Shown here: one piece after another, positions 7,267-14,752 of the stretch
Layout: each line of letters begins with the position of its first letter
Numbering within the stretch: the stretch's first letter is position 1
NCBI GenBank assembly: GCA_016297325.1
Contig: JAEDGW010000023.1
Location: 1-27,052 of the forward strand
Length of the DNA: 27,052 bases
From: Coprococcus sp.
GTDB taxonomy: Bacteria; Bacillota; Clostridia; Lachnospirales; Lachnospiraceae
Reading direction: 5' to 3'
Notes under the pieces: generated by a model
Told to the model about the DNA's origin: nothing
Database searches by the model: none
The model's input: the letters and a program-made list of their open reading frames with translations, nothing else
Translations under genes and position numbers: made by a program

Positions 7267-7941
7267 CTACGCTGCGCTTCTGCTCGTCGTATACATTCCC
7301 ATGATGTCTCTCATATGAAGTCCATTTGAGAGGAGCTGGATGAGACGTTCCTCTGTGCACTCAAATATATGGAATGTCTTCTGCTTTGCCTCGGCATCCT
7401 CATATACCTTCCAATATCCAGAGCAAAGTGCATTTTTACCGCTCTGCTGGATAAAGCCCTCAACATCCTCAGGTGGATATCCCAGAAGCAGGCCCATCTC
7501 ATGAGGAAACCACTCCTTGCCAAGTGCACCATCGCCGCCTGCCTGATCTGTCTGCGCCGGCTGTTTTGATGTGAAACGGCCTCTGCTCTTTAGGTACTGC
7601 TGGTATTTCTCACGGAATTCTGCAAGTATCTCCGGCAGATCCATGTCGTCATATCCCAGTTCTGACAAAAGTCTTCGAACATCATTTCTCTGGACAAATG
7701 CCCTGAGTTTTTTCACGTTGTAGATAAATACATTTACCCTGCCACAGGTTGTCCCCAGTGTGTACATACATATATCGCTATCCTTAAGTATCTCCACCAT
7801 CTGGCGGTATCCGCTGAGTTTTATATTCAGAAGATTTGACACCTTGACCCCGGTTATCACCGGTGCGCACTGAAGTGCCATCTGAAGTTCCACATCACCG
7901 AGCTCCATGCCCTTCATGATCTCCCATGTATTTTCACTCAT
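7267..7941 (-). CDS. DUF3793 family protein
   Basis: A 224-residue cytosolic protein of the DUF3793 family, function unknown. The pattern fits the family: an N-terminal segment ending CAPVITGVKVSNLLNI, a middle stretch with TLGTTCGRVNVFIYN, and a C-terminal segment WFPHEMGLLLGYPPEDVEGFI followed by GYWKVYED. There is no signal peptide or membrane segment. I chose the ATG at 7941 because AAGGAGG lies about 7 bases upstream; the longer reading to 7998 would run into the operator and promoter region. The gene sits directly upstream of a flavodoxin. In this family that association suggests a part in iron limitation or redox metabolism, which is inference only. Confidence 0.88.
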   Translation of the reverse strand: MSENTWEIMKGMELGDVELQMALQCAPVITGVKVSNLLNIKLSGYRQMVEILKDSDICMYTLGTTCGRVNVFIYNVKKLRAFVQRNDVRRLLSELGYDDMDLPEILAEFREKYQQYLKSRGRFTSKQPAQTDQAGGDGALGKEWFPHEMGLLLGYPPEDVEGFIQQSGKNALCSGYWKVYEDAEAKQKTFHIFECTEERLIQLLSNGLHMRDIMGMYTTSRSAA

Positions 7942-7972
7942 GCAAAAGCCTCCTTGTGACAAATATCTCTTT

Positions 7973-7992
7973 GAGTTAGTCTTTTCTAACTC
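7973..7992. promoter_or_regulatory. Palindromic operator before DUF3793-flavodoxin
   Basis: Perfect 7-bp inverted repeat GAGTTAG-N6-CTAACTC. It lies at the predicted transcription start of the promoter at 8001-8029 and about 30 bp before the ATG at 7941, a typical repressor position. It does not match the classic Fur box; the regulator is not known. Confidence 0.5.
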
Positions 7993-8000
7993 CAACAAAA

Positions 8001-8029
8001 ATACTACAGGATTCCCCTCTGAACGTCAA
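8001..8029 (-). promoter_or_regulatory. Sigma-A promoter of DUF3793-flavodoxin
   Basis: On the minus strand TTGACG (8029-8024), 17-base spacer, TAGTAT (8006-8001). The start would fall near 7994, at the edge of the palindrome at 7973-7992. Confidence 0.6.
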
Positions 8030-8065
8030 TAACCCAGAGTGAGACATTTTCTCACTCCGGGTTAT
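8029..8065. terminator. Hairpin after the ABC permease gene
   Basis: ATAACCC-GAGTGAG pairs with CTCACTC-GGGTTAT (one A-C mismatch) around a 7-base loop. It follows the permease gene (stop at 8097) by about 30 bp on the minus strand. The T-tract is poor, so it may end transcription inefficiently or merely protect the 3' end. Confidence 0.5.
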
Positions 8066-8096
8066 GTTATTGAGTAAAATTATGCATTTGCACTTT

Positions 8097-8867
8097 TTAT
8101 AAACTGATCTTCTTAGAAAGCAGCGCTGCACTTCCAATATAACTTCCAATCATGCACACAAGATAGAGTGTGAACTGAGGAAGAGATGCATAAATCGCCT
8201 CCAGCATAGTAGTTGCCTGCATTCCCTCTCCAAGATGTGGAAGCTTGAATGCTATATAGCTCATCAGCACATATATCACTACGAAGAGCACAAAGCTTAC
8301 AACACCCTTTATCTTCTTGTTCTGAAGCACTGTGGAAGACAGTGACACTGCAAGATATGCTACAGTGATCATTGTGAAGAACTGAATAAGTACGACCACT
8401 ATAAATGCAGCAAGATTTGCAACGATTTCTCCAAGTGATGAACCATTTGTTCCGAGAATGCCATTCAGCATGATCTCCATACCAGCTATATTGCTGTTGT
8501 GAGACTTGATCACGTTGTAATCAACCACCATGATTATTCCAAGGAATATGACGAGCGTCGCACCGGTGAGCAGTATCGAGAGCAGCTTTGCACCGATGAT
8601 CTTGAAGTTAGAAAGCGGTGTCATAAAGACCATATATCCCGTCTTATTCTTCAGATCCTGACTGTAAATGATCACTCCATATATGAGAACGAACAAATAA
8701 GCGGCAAATCCACCCATTATAAGGAAGATAAGTCCAAGTCCTACACATATATCTTTCTCCGCAAATACTCCTATCAGAAACAACAGTTCGGCTGCAGCAA
8801 GAGCCGTTATAACAACCAGAAGTGGAAATATTCCACGTCTGTATTCATATTTCATCATCTTTAACAT
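8097..8867 (-). CDS. ABC-2-type transporter permease
   Basis: Membrane subunit of 256 residues with about six hydrophobic segments: positions about 15-35 and 42-65, then 105-125, 155-180, 190-212 and 230-250. The IYSQDLKNKTGYMVFMTPLSNFKIIGAKLL text is of the kind seen in ABC-2 permeases of the YtrC/D and bacitracin-type exporters. It is the last gene of a three-gene unit with a GntR/YtrA regulator and an ATPase, 32 bp downstream of the ATPase. By analogy with ytrABC-type systems it may export, or protect against, cell-wall-active peptides; the substrate is not visible. AGGAGAG lies about 11 bases before the ATG. Confidence 0.85.
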   Translation of the reverse strand: MLKMMKYEYRRGIFPLLVVITALAAAELLFLIGVFAEKDICVGLGLIFLIMGGFAAYLFVLIYGVIIYSQDLKNKTGYMVFMTPLSNFKIIGAKLLSILLTGATLVIFLGIIMVVDYNVIKSHNSNIAGMEIMLNGILGTNGSSLGEIVANLAAFIVVVLIQFFTMITVAYLAVSLSSTVLQNKKIKGVVSFVLFVVIYVLMSYIAFKLPHLGEGMQATTMLEAIYASLPQFTLYLVCMIGSYIGSAALLSKKISL

Positions 8868-8899
8868 AATATCTATCTCTCCTTCATCAACATACTTTA

Positions 8900-9586
8900 C
8901 TAGGCATATATTTCCTTATACATATCAACTATCGACTTGCCCTTGCTCATTCTGAGTTCCTCCGCATCTCCCTGGAGCACACAGGTTCCGTCCTTGATAA
9001 AGAACGCATGATCCACGATCCTTTCAAGCTCATCCACAAGATGGCTTGACATGATCACCGCAGTATCATCTGATATATTCTTTACTATAGTGTTGATGAT
9101 CTTTTCTCTCGCAATTATATCTATTCCGTTTAATGGCTCATCCAGCATGATGATCCTGCTGTCTCTTGACAAAGTTACCGCTATCTTGAGCTTTGCCAGC
9201 ATACCTGATGACATGCTCTTTGCCTTCTGATCCGGATTCAGTTCCATCTCAGAGAGCAGCCCCATGTATTTGTCATAGTCAAAGTCATCAAAGAAATCCT
9301 TGTAATACTTTCCTATGTTCCTGCAGTTCATGTATCCGAAAAAGTAACTTTCGGTCGGCATATATGCTATGTCCTTCTTTGACCTGTATGTCATAGGTAC
9401 CCCGTCCATGGTGATCGATCCTGAGTCCGGCTTGACCAGGCCGGCTATGATCTTCATCAAAGTTGATTTACCACTTCCGTTAGGACCAAGCAGCGCATAT
9501 ATGTGTCCCGGCTCTATCTCCATGGACAGGTCGGATATCGCTGTGGTCGTGATATACTTCTTAACCAGATGTTCGCATTTTAACAT
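8900..9586 (-). CDS. ABC transporter ATP-binding protein (YtrB/BcrA-like)
   Basis: Cytosolic ATPase of 228 residues. Walker A is GPNGSGKST (about 34-42), the signature is weakly conserved as MSSGMLAKLKIA (about 124-135, where a canonical protein has LSGGQ), and Walker B is RIIMLDEP followed by the D-loop NGIDI. A switch His is in IMSSHLVDELE. Shortened signature motifs of this kind are usual in the small ABC-2 drug/peptide exporters with YtrA-type regulators. It lies 25 bp downstream of the GntR gene and 32 bp upstream of the permease, so the three are one operon. Confidence 0.92.
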   Translation of the reverse strand: MLKCEHLVKKYITTTAISDLSMEIEPGHIYALLGPNGSGKSTLMKIIAGLVKPDSGSITMDGVPMTYRSKKDIAYMPTESYFFGYMNCRNIGKYYKDFFDDFDYDKYMGLLSEMELNPDQKAKSMSSGMLAKLKIAVTLSRDSRIIMLDEPLNGIDIIAREKIINTIVKNISDDTAVIMSSHLVDELERIVDHAFFIKDGTCVLQGDAEELRMSKGKSIVDMYKEIYA

Positions 9587-9611
9587 TGTATCTTTTCCCT
9601 TCTTTTTTTAT

Positions 9612-9968
9612 TTACTTCCCATAATGTTTCTTCAGTAATTCAAGGATCTCATCAGGTGAGAATCCCATTCCGGTGAGCTGTTCATCAAAGACCTGTATAA
9701 GTTCTTCAATCTTCTCATTCTTCAGGTCATCTATCACACCTTCATCCTCTGTCACAAATGTTCCTATTCCACGTCTGGTATAGGACAGCCCCATAGACTC
9801 CATCTCACTGTAAATCCTCGCTGCAGTATTCGGATTTATCTGGTATTCTATGGCAAGCTCTCTTGATGACGGAAGTTTCGACCCCAGAGGCAATGTGCCC
9901 GCTATAATCTTCTGTTTGATATCTTCTATGACCTGAAGATATATGGGTATATTCGTCTTAAATTCCAT
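9612..9968 (-). CDS. GntR-family repressor, YtrA subfamily
   Basis: Transcriptional repressor of 118 residues. The N-terminal GntR winged helix-turn-helix (about 5-73) has IPIYLQVIEDIKQKII, LPSSRELAIEYQINPNTAARIY and TRRGIGTFV. The short C-terminal dimerisation helices (about 80-118) have the reduced length of the YtrA subfamily. I chose the ATG at 9968 because AGGAGG is 6 bases upstream; a GTG one codon earlier would be too close. Its own promoter (10049-10077) carries a TGTACTA-N6-TAGTACA palindrome over the -10, strongly indicating autorepression of the GntR-ATPase-permease operon until an inducer, often a cell-envelope antibiotic in this subfamily, relieves it. Confidence 0.93.
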   Translation of the reverse strand: MEFKTNIPIYLQVIEDIKQKIIAGTLPLGSKLPSSRELAIEYQINPNTAARIYSEMESMGLSYTRRGIGTFVTEDEGVIDDLKNEKIEELIQVFDEQLTGMGFSPDEILELLKKHYGK

Positions 9969-10036
9969 CACATGCCTCCTTTTATCGATTCGTACATATT
10001 ACGCACAGTCAATCTCTCATATATTCCCTGCACCAC

Positions 10037-10056
10037 TGTACTAGCTGAATAGTACA
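10037..10056. promoter_or_regulatory. YtrA-type operator
   Basis: Perfect 7-bp inverted repeat TGTACTA-N6-TAGTACA. It overlaps the -10 hexamer of the GntR-ABC operon promoter, so binding there would block RNA polymerase. Confidence 0.75.
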
Positions 10057-10077
10057 CTAATACAGACGTATTGTCAA
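10049..10077 (-). promoter_or_regulatory. Sigma-A promoter of the GntR-ABC operon
   Basis: On the minus strand a perfect TTGACA (10077-10072), 17-base spacer, and TACTAT (10054-10049). This is one of the best promoters in the window. The remaining gap up to 10306 holds only the structured element at 10174-10266 and a small TGAGAT/ATCTCA inverted repeat (about 10120-10140). Confidence 0.8.
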
Positions 10078-10173
10078 CAGCATTTGGGAAATAATACAAT
10101 TTATTAAGCTTTTAGCCTGAGATGACTCTTTATCTCAAAACATCCGCCTTTTTATCTAGCAGTTTTTCCACAC

Positions 10174-10266
10174 AAAAACCCCTCTTCACTGCCGATCAAA
10201 CATATACCAGTTCAAAATCCTGTCCAGCTATGAACTGACTCACCCGCTTGATCCCGCAAAGAGGGG
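10174..10266 (-). terminator. Structured 3' element and terminator of the GT4 gene
   Basis: On the minus strand CCCCTCTT (10266-10259) pairs with AAGAGGGG (10186-10179), followed by TTTTT. Inside are two further helices: GATCAA/TTGATC (10253-10248 with 10199-10194) and CAGTTC/GAACTG (10237-10232 with 10213-10208). The whole forms a roughly 88-nt arm with internal loops, ending in an 18-base apical loop. It starts about 40 bp after the glycosyltransferase stop codon. It is a good terminator but longer than needed, so a small RNA processed from the 3' end is possible. Confidence 0.6.
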
Positions 10267-10306
10267 AATCAATATCCGTATATTCTATTTCCACTCAAAC
10301 GTTTGT

Positions 10307-11479
10307 CTAGCATGCTCTGAGAACAGCCTCTCTGCTCTCACATACACTCATGTACAAATCCTCAACCCGGTCGGCAAACGTTCTTGTTGAGAACTTCTCA
10401 GTCGACCGCATTGCAAATGTTCTTAGACACGCTCTGTCACGTTCATTCATATCAAACCACTTTACCAACGCATTTTCAAATCCTTCCTCATCTGTGAATT
10501 CCCATCCATTTCTTCCCGGGTCAACCACATTTAAAAGGCATGGATCTTCCTTGCACAGAAGAGGAATTCCCGCTGCCAGAGCTTCCACATATGTAAGTCC
10601 CTGTGTCTCGCTTGTCGATGCGCTGACGAAGAAATCTCCAGCCTGATAATACTCAGCTACCTTATCAGGTGCGATCATTCCTGTGAATATCACACTGTCT
10701 GCAATGCCGAGCTCATTTACCTGCTGCTCTATATCTGCTCTGTACGGACCATCACCTACTATCATGAGAACTGTTCCAAATCTGCAGACTCTCTTCTGGC
10801 ATCTGAGTATCTCTTCTACATTCTTCTCCTTTGCCAGTCTGCCGACATACAGAAGAACCGTCTGATCATCATCTATTCCGTACTGCTGTCTTATCTCATG
10901 CCTGCTGCCTGTTCCGATATATTTTCCAAATTTGTCAGGGTCTATTCCTGACGGTATGACACACACAGGGCACTCAACATCATACCTGTCAAGTACATCC
11001 TCGATCTTGCTGCTCGGAGCAATCATAGCATCGACCCTTGCTGAGAGCAGCCTTGTAAGCTTCTGTACCACCTTGCGTCCCCACGCTGCATTTGGTGAAA
11101 AGTAATGTGTGTAGTCCTCGTAAACCGTGTGGTAAGTGTGCACTATCGGGGTCTGCGTCTCATCTGCTATCTTCTTTGCCATGAAAAATGTTGAGAACTC
11201 GCACTGGGAATGGATGATGTCCGGGTTCCACTCTATGAGTCTGTCTATGACAGCTTTGATGACCGGCATCTTAAGTCTCGCCTCCGGATATATCTTGCCT
11301 GCGCCTATAGACGCCACATATATCACATCTCCATCTATATATGTATGGTGGTTTCTTGACAGGGTGAGTATCTTCACCTCATGTCCTCTTTTTTTCAGTT
11401 CCTTTGACAGATTCACCACCGACGTAACAACTCCATTTATAACAGGTTCATACCAATCCGTAGTAATAAGTATCTTCAT
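10307..11479 (-). CDS. GT4-family glycosyltransferase, diacylglycerol glucosyltransferase-like
   Basis: Retaining GT-B glycosyltransferase of 390 residues. The N-terminal acceptor domain begins MKILITTDWYEPVINGVVTS, with a Gly-rich loop, and has the IIHSQCEFS and HTYHTVYEDYTHY segments typical of 1,2-diacylglycerol 3-glucosyltransferases (MgdA/alMGS-type), which make glycolipid anchors on the inner face of the membrane. The C-terminal nucleotide-sugar domain has LLYVGRLAKEKN, IVGDGPYR and the GT4 E-x7-E motif in SETQGLTYVEAL. There are no membrane segments, so association with the membrane would be peripheral. It stands alone: a possible promoter is at 11553-11581 and a structured terminator follows. 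The lipid acceptor is inferred from family resemblance; another glycosylation is possible. Confidence 0.88.
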   Translation of the reverse strand: MKILITTDWYEPVINGVVTSVVNLSKELKKRGHEVKILTLSRNHHTYIDGDVIYVASIGAGKIYPEARLKMPVIKAVIDRLIEWNPDIIHSQCEFSTFFMAKKIADETQTPIVHTYHTVYEDYTHYFSPNAAWGRKVVQKLTRLLSARVDAMIAPSSKIEDVLDRYDVECPVCVIPSGIDPDKFGKYIGTGSRHEIRQQYGIDDDQTVLLYVGRLAKEKNVEEILRCQKRVCRFGTVLMIVGDGPYRADIEQQVNELGIADSVIFTGMIAPDKVAEYYQAGDFFVSASTSETQGLTYVEALAAGIPLLCKEDPCLLNVVDPGRNGWEFTDEEGFENALVKWFDMNERDRACLRTFAMRSTEKFSTRTFADRVEDLYMSVCESREAVLRAC

Positions 11480-11552
11480 GATCCATCGTCTCCTTTTTCA
11501 TATGTATCACATTCAGTATGTTTTCTTCTTTTTTTCCATAACTCTAATGTGC

Positions 11553-11581
11553 CATATACATATAAATTCCCGCTGTAACAA
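11553..11581 (-). promoter_or_regulatory. Possible promoter of the GT4 gene
   Basis: On the minus strand TTGTTA (11581-11576), 17-base spacer, TATATG (11558-11553). It would give a leader of roughly 65-70 bases. The match to consensus is moderate. Confidence 0.4.
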
Positions 11582-11689
11582 ATCTAAATATTATCTAAAT
11601 TGTTTCTGTAACTTCAGCAAATGTCATGCTTCGGGTCAACCATCGTGTAAGATTGTAGGAATTTAATGTGAAATAATTTTGAAAACGCC

Positions 11690-11718
11690 TTGAATTTTTG
11701 GGAGAATATTCTTATACT
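11690..11718 (+). promoter_or_regulatory. Promoter of tRNA-Pro
   Basis: TTGAAT (11690-11695), 17-base spacer, TATACT (11713-11718). The start would fall about 20 bases before the mature tRNA. Confidence 0.6.
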
Positions 11719-11745
11719 ATTATGGCAGTGTTAATAAAACACAAT

Positions 11746-11819
11746 CGGTGCGTGGCTCAGCTTGGTAGAGCGCTTCGTTCGGGACGAAGAGGTCGTGGGT
11801 TCGAATCCCGTCGCACCGA
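11746..11819 (+). tRNA. tRNA-Pro (anticodon CGG)
   Basis: Complete cloverleaf of 74 bases. The acceptor stem CGGTGCG pairs with CGCACCG, with discriminator A at 11819. The D-arm is GCTC...GAGC. The anticodon stem CTTCG/CGAAG encloses TTCGGGA, giving anticodon CGG (reading CCG, proline) and G37 as in tRNA-Pro. The T-arm contains GGTTCGAATCC. The CCA end is not encoded: a run of seven or more T follows at once and should terminate transcription. Confidence 0.95.
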
Positions 11820-11833
11820 TTTTTTTATGTCTT

Positions 11834-12397
11834 TTAGTCAAATGTTACGTCTGATTTTTTATCCAATTCCGACTTATAATAATCCGCCTCATGATGTCCT
11901 GTCATCGCCGCTATGATAGAAGAAGGGAACTGACTGCATAAATTGTTATAATTTGTCACACCGGCATTGTACAATCTTCTCGCCGCCTGCAGGTGATCCT
12001 CCGCATTTGTGCAGCTATTCTGCAAAACCTCTATATTCTTGCTGGCTGACAATTCCGGATAAGCCTCAAGAACCGCATTTATACGCTCAGAAGCTGATCG
12101 CATAGTCTTACAAACCTCTGTCTTTTCGGCAAGTGTCATCCCCTTTCGGAGCTTTATCGCATCAAAAAATGTACTGCTCTCATATGTCATATATTTCTTC
12201 ACCGCAGCATACTGCTTCGTGAGCAGATCATATCTCTTAGTGAGCGCGGCCTCCACGTCGGAGTCCAGCTCCCTCACCTTATTCTCCGCTGCCTTGATGG
12301 CATTTGACGTCTTTATCACATATGACAGACACGCAAGCACCACTATGATACCTGCCGCAAATATCCAAAAACCCGTATTCATTATCACGCAAATCAT
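11834..12397 (-). CDS. LemA family protein
   Basis: Membrane-anchored protein of 187 residues, the family's usual size. An N-terminal membrane segment (about residues 8-27, WIFAAGIIVVLACLSYVIKT) is followed by a helical bundle with the LemA signature YNAGVTNYNNLCSQFPSSIIA near residues 143-163 (quoted in part: NYNNLCSQFPS). LemA proteins have a short outside N-terminus and a cytoplasmic helical domain; their biochemical role is not established. The ATG at 12397 has GGAGG 8 bases upstream (12406-12410). It follows the DUF3137 gene by 31 bp, a conserved pairing in Firmicutes. The gene ends 15 bp from the convergent tRNA-Pro. Confidence 0.9.
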   Translation of the reverse strand: MICVIMNTGFWIFAAGIIVVLACLSYVIKTSNAIKAAENKVRELDSDVEAALTKRYDLLTKQYAAVKKYMTYESSTFFDAIKLRKGMTLAEKTEVCKTMRSASERINAVLEAYPELSASKNIEVLQNSCTNAEDHLQAARRLYNAGVTNYNNLCSQFPSSIIAAMTGHHEADYYKSELDKKSDVTFD

Positions 12398-12428
12398 TTT
12401 CTTAACCTCCCGTTGATATCTATTTACT

Positions 12429-13859
12429 TTATATTAGCAGTGCCGCATCTATTACCTCCTGAAGCATGCGCAGGTATTTGTCCAGATAAGCCTCCACATC
12501 CTTCATTCCTTTTATCCTTTTCTCATCATCAAATGTCATGTATGTGTCACTCTTACTTATACACATATACAGCCGGTCCTCGTCAAATGCCACATGAAGG
12601 GCACTCTTCTCCCTCGGATACAGCGCAGCCAGCTTCTCCATCACATCCGGAGTGAGTATGTAAAATATATTCTCCTCGTCATCAGAATCAATGGTGAAAA
12701 GTAGATTAAAATCATCACTTTCTGTACCACGGATCTTCCCTCCGGCATCAGGGATTGCCTTGCTCTTCAAAATAGTTTTCATCTTGAGTTCAGAATTGCC
12801 CATAAGCCCAAGCGCCGCAGATGACCGCTTCCGATACGGTATCTCCACAACTATCCCTCCGAACAGCTTGTCGATCTTCTTCTCCCTGTCACCATCGCTG
12901 TCCTCATAGTAATATTCGTACTCCATATACTCATAGCTGCTCCTGAAATGAACACCTCTGTATGTTCCCTCTATCAGATCACGCCCCACGACCGGCAGTG
13001 GCTGTCCGTCCAGGGTAAATGATCTGCCGCCAAAACAGTTCAGCCTGCGCATCTGCTCCTGCGAGATTCCGCCCTGATGATCGTATATGCTGCCATCGCC
13101 GTATTTCCTTTTGACCGTCTGCGGGATCAGTTCCGTGTATAAACTGTCACCTGCCAGCACAGCGGATCTCTTTCCTTTTCTTATACATCTATATATAAGG
13201 AAAATGACTACGCCGTATACCAGGATAAGTACGCCGGGGCTGACTTTCACTGTGCCATTTTCCCCGCTGACAATTTCTACACTTCCACCTGCTCCAATTC
13301 CTAATATCTTATCCAGCTTATCAAAGATTGGGATTACAATGTCTCCGCCATTTATCACGCCTGCACCATCCAAAGCCCCAAATGCAAATAACGCCAGAGC
13401 CACAAATCCGAGTATTACCCATACTATCCGGTATTTTTTCTTTCTTGACGCCTTTTCATGCTCGTCTCTTATCTCATAGCTGCCGGCCGCCTTTTCCTGC
13501 TCATATTCCCGGATCAGGTCATCTGCCCCCTCATCTGGTCTTGCTTCGCCGTACAGCCGCTCCTCTATCTCCCGCTGCCAGATAGCATCTAACGCATCCC
13601 ATCTTCTCTGTATCTGGGCGTCTGTCATGCCCTGCCTTCGCATCTCCTTCTCCCTCTGGCTCCGGTAGATCCTTGAATACATATTTGGTGGGCCTGCATC
13701 CGGCCCTAAGTACAGCCTGTCCCTCTCATCCATAGGCATGTCTGCATACGCATCACCTGGCATGAACGTTCCATCTGCATAGTCCCTGATGTGATACTCC
13801 GCCGATTTCTGCGCATAGTCCATCGCCCGGGTAAGCCTCTCTTCGTGGTTTTTTGTCAT
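12429..13859 (-). CDS. DUF3137 domain membrane protein
   Basis: A 476-residue protein. Residues 1-140 are soluble and highly charged, with many Arg/Asp/Glu and a possible coiled helix. There are two membrane segments (about 143-163 and 208-224). The C-terminal region (about 240-476) matches the DUF3137 pattern, with ...GTYRGVHFRSSYEYMEYEYYYED and IVVEIPYRKRSSAALGLMG-like text. The family is of unknown function and typically sits beside lemA, as here with 31 bp between. The charged N-terminal extension is longer than in most family members I know. The ATG at 13859 follows AAAGGAG by 9-11 bases. A TATAAT at 13910-13905 on the minus strand could be its -10, but no convincing -35 is seen. Confidence 0.8.
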   Translation of the reverse strand: MTKNHEERLTRAMDYAQKSAEYHIRDYADGTFMPGDAYADMPMDERDRLYLGPDAGPPNMYSRIYRSQREKEMRRQGMTDAQIQRRWDALDAIWQREIEERLYGEARPDEGADDLIREYEQEKAAGSYEIRDEHEKASRKKKYRIVWVILGFVALALFAFGALDGAGVINGGDIVIPIFDKLDKILGIGAGGSVEIVSGENGTVKVSPGVLILVYGVVIFLIYRCIRKGKRSAVLAGDSLYTELIPQTVKRKYGDGSIYDHQGGISQEQMRRLNCFGGRSFTLDGQPLPVVGRDLIEGTYRGVHFRSSYEYMEYEYYYEDSDGDREKKIDKLFGGIVVEIPYRKRSSAALGLMGNSELKMKTILKSKAIPDAGGKIRGTESDDFNLLFTIDSDDEENIFYILTPDVMEKLAALYPREKSALHVAFDEDRLYMCISKSDTYMTFDDEKRIKGMKDVEAYLDKYLRMLQEVIDAALLI

Positions 13860-14024
13860 ATGTTTACTTCTCCTTTTGCAGTGTGCGAATGTATATGTCT
13901 TTTTATTATAATATCACCATTTAGGGCGGACTATCAGCTGCGTGTAAAATTTCGGTCAAGTTTTTCAATAGCCTTTTCAAATTTAAAGTTCATTTAAACT
14001 ACCACCCCTACAATGCATTTAAAG

Positions 14025-14049
14025 GATTGATACAGAAACAATATCAATC
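14025..14049. promoter_or_regulatory. Inverted repeat upstream of the beta-helix relic
   Basis: Perfect 8-bp inverted repeat GATTGATA-N9-TATCAATC, 55-80 bp before the small gene at 14105. It could be an operator; no paired promoter is clear. Confidence 0.35.
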
Positions 14050-14086
14050 AGGTACAAATACAGTTAAACGCATGAAAATCAAACTC

Positions 14087-14388
14087 ACGAAAGGGGTCTT
14101 TATTATGAAGAAAAAGAATATAACACTCATATGCGCACTTGACATGACACTTTCCGGAAACAGCACCTTCACCGGAACTGTCAACGTCATTGACAACGAA
14201 GACGGAGGAACCGCCGTATCTGACAACGCTGTTATCACCATCGAAAATGGAAGCACATGGAACCTTACCGGCAACTGCATGATAAGCAACCTGACAAATA
14301 ACGGAACAATCAACTTCAATGGATATACCATCACCTTGGCTGACGGAACTGTGTTGTCAGAGTAACACCTATAGAACGAAAGGGGTCT
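14087..14388. repeat. 13-bp direct repeat flanking the small gene
   Basis: ACGAAAGGGGTCT occurs at 14087-14099, where it holds the ribosome binding site, and again at 14376-14388, where it forms the left arm of the palindromic terminator. The copies are 289 bp apart and bracket the small gene. Confidence 0.6.
14105..14365 (+). CDS. Small beta-helix-like protein, probable relic of a surface protein
   Basis: Encodes 86 residues, starting at the ATG 8 bases after GAAAGGGG. The sequence is a short run of parallel-beta-type text (SGNSTFTGTVNVID, NAVITIENGSTWNLTGN, NGTINFNGYTITLADG). It resembles the Ser/Thr/Asn/Gly-rich repeats of large secreted adhesins and polymorphic surface proteins. A positively charged, hydrophobic N-terminus (MKKKNITLICALDM) could be a weak signal peptide but lacks a clear cleavage site. 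There is no anchor motif, catalytic residue or second domain. A 13-bp direct repeat flanks it (14087-14099 and 14376-14388), and two terminators follow. I infer a deletion relic of a larger gene. A genuine small secreted protein is possible. Confidence 0.5.
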   Translation: MKKKNITLICALDMTLSGNSTFTGTVNVIDNEDGGTAVSDNAVITIENGSTWNLTGNCMISNLTNNGTINFNGYTITLADGTVLSE

Positions 14389-14400
14389 GACCCCTTTTTT
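14379..14400 (+). terminator. REP-like palindrome acting as terminator
   Basis: AAAGGGGTC-T-GACCCCTTT is a perfect 9-bp inverted repeat followed by further T residues. As RNA it gives a 7-bp AAAGGGG/CCCCTTT stem with a TCTGA loop and a U-run. The GGGGTC...GACCCC core is shared with the doublet at 18337-18388. Confidence 0.65.
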
Positions 14401-14411
14401 ATCCAATATCA

Positions 14412-14452
14412 CAGGCAGGTCATCAGATCTTATCTGGTGGCCTGCTTTTTTA
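14412..14452 (+). terminator. Second terminator after the small gene
   Basis: GCAGG and CAGAT pair with the downstream (A)TCTG and CCTGC, with some internal mismatches, and TTTTTT follows. The rest of the gap up to 14752 holds only short unconvincing reading frames (for example a 30-40 codon stretch from about 14500) and the ribosome binding site of hcp. I see no clear promoter. Confidence 0.6.
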
Positions 14453-14752
14453 TGGCGGCATCTTTTCCGCACAGTTGATATTTCAATATCTGCAATGTAT
14501 TATGTATAACCGCAGTTATATGCTGGATCATCACAATCATTTCAACCGTGGGCGCTGTCTATGTGAAGAAGCGTTCCTGTATATCCGTCTCAGACCAGAC
14601 AAATATGTGATCAATCAAAAACAAGTATAAAACACCTCCGAGCTGTCCATACTCTATTTAGAAGAAAATACTCAGACTGTCAGACGTTATTTCTGCAATA
14701 CAGTCAATATGTATTTCCCAGATAGTTTCATATTTCAGGAGGTATACAGTAC

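Noticed and set aside
7973..7992. Fur box before DUF3793-flavodoxin
   Set aside because: GAGTTAG-N6-CTAACTC does not fit the GATAATGATAATCATTATC-type consensus.
11698..11916. 72-codon plus-strand frame across the tRNA
   Set aside because: It runs through the promoter, the tRNA-Pro and its T-run; not a protein gene.
14500..14630. Short plus-strand frames between the small gene and hcp
   Set aside because: About 40 codons or fewer, no ribosome binding site and no family resemblance.
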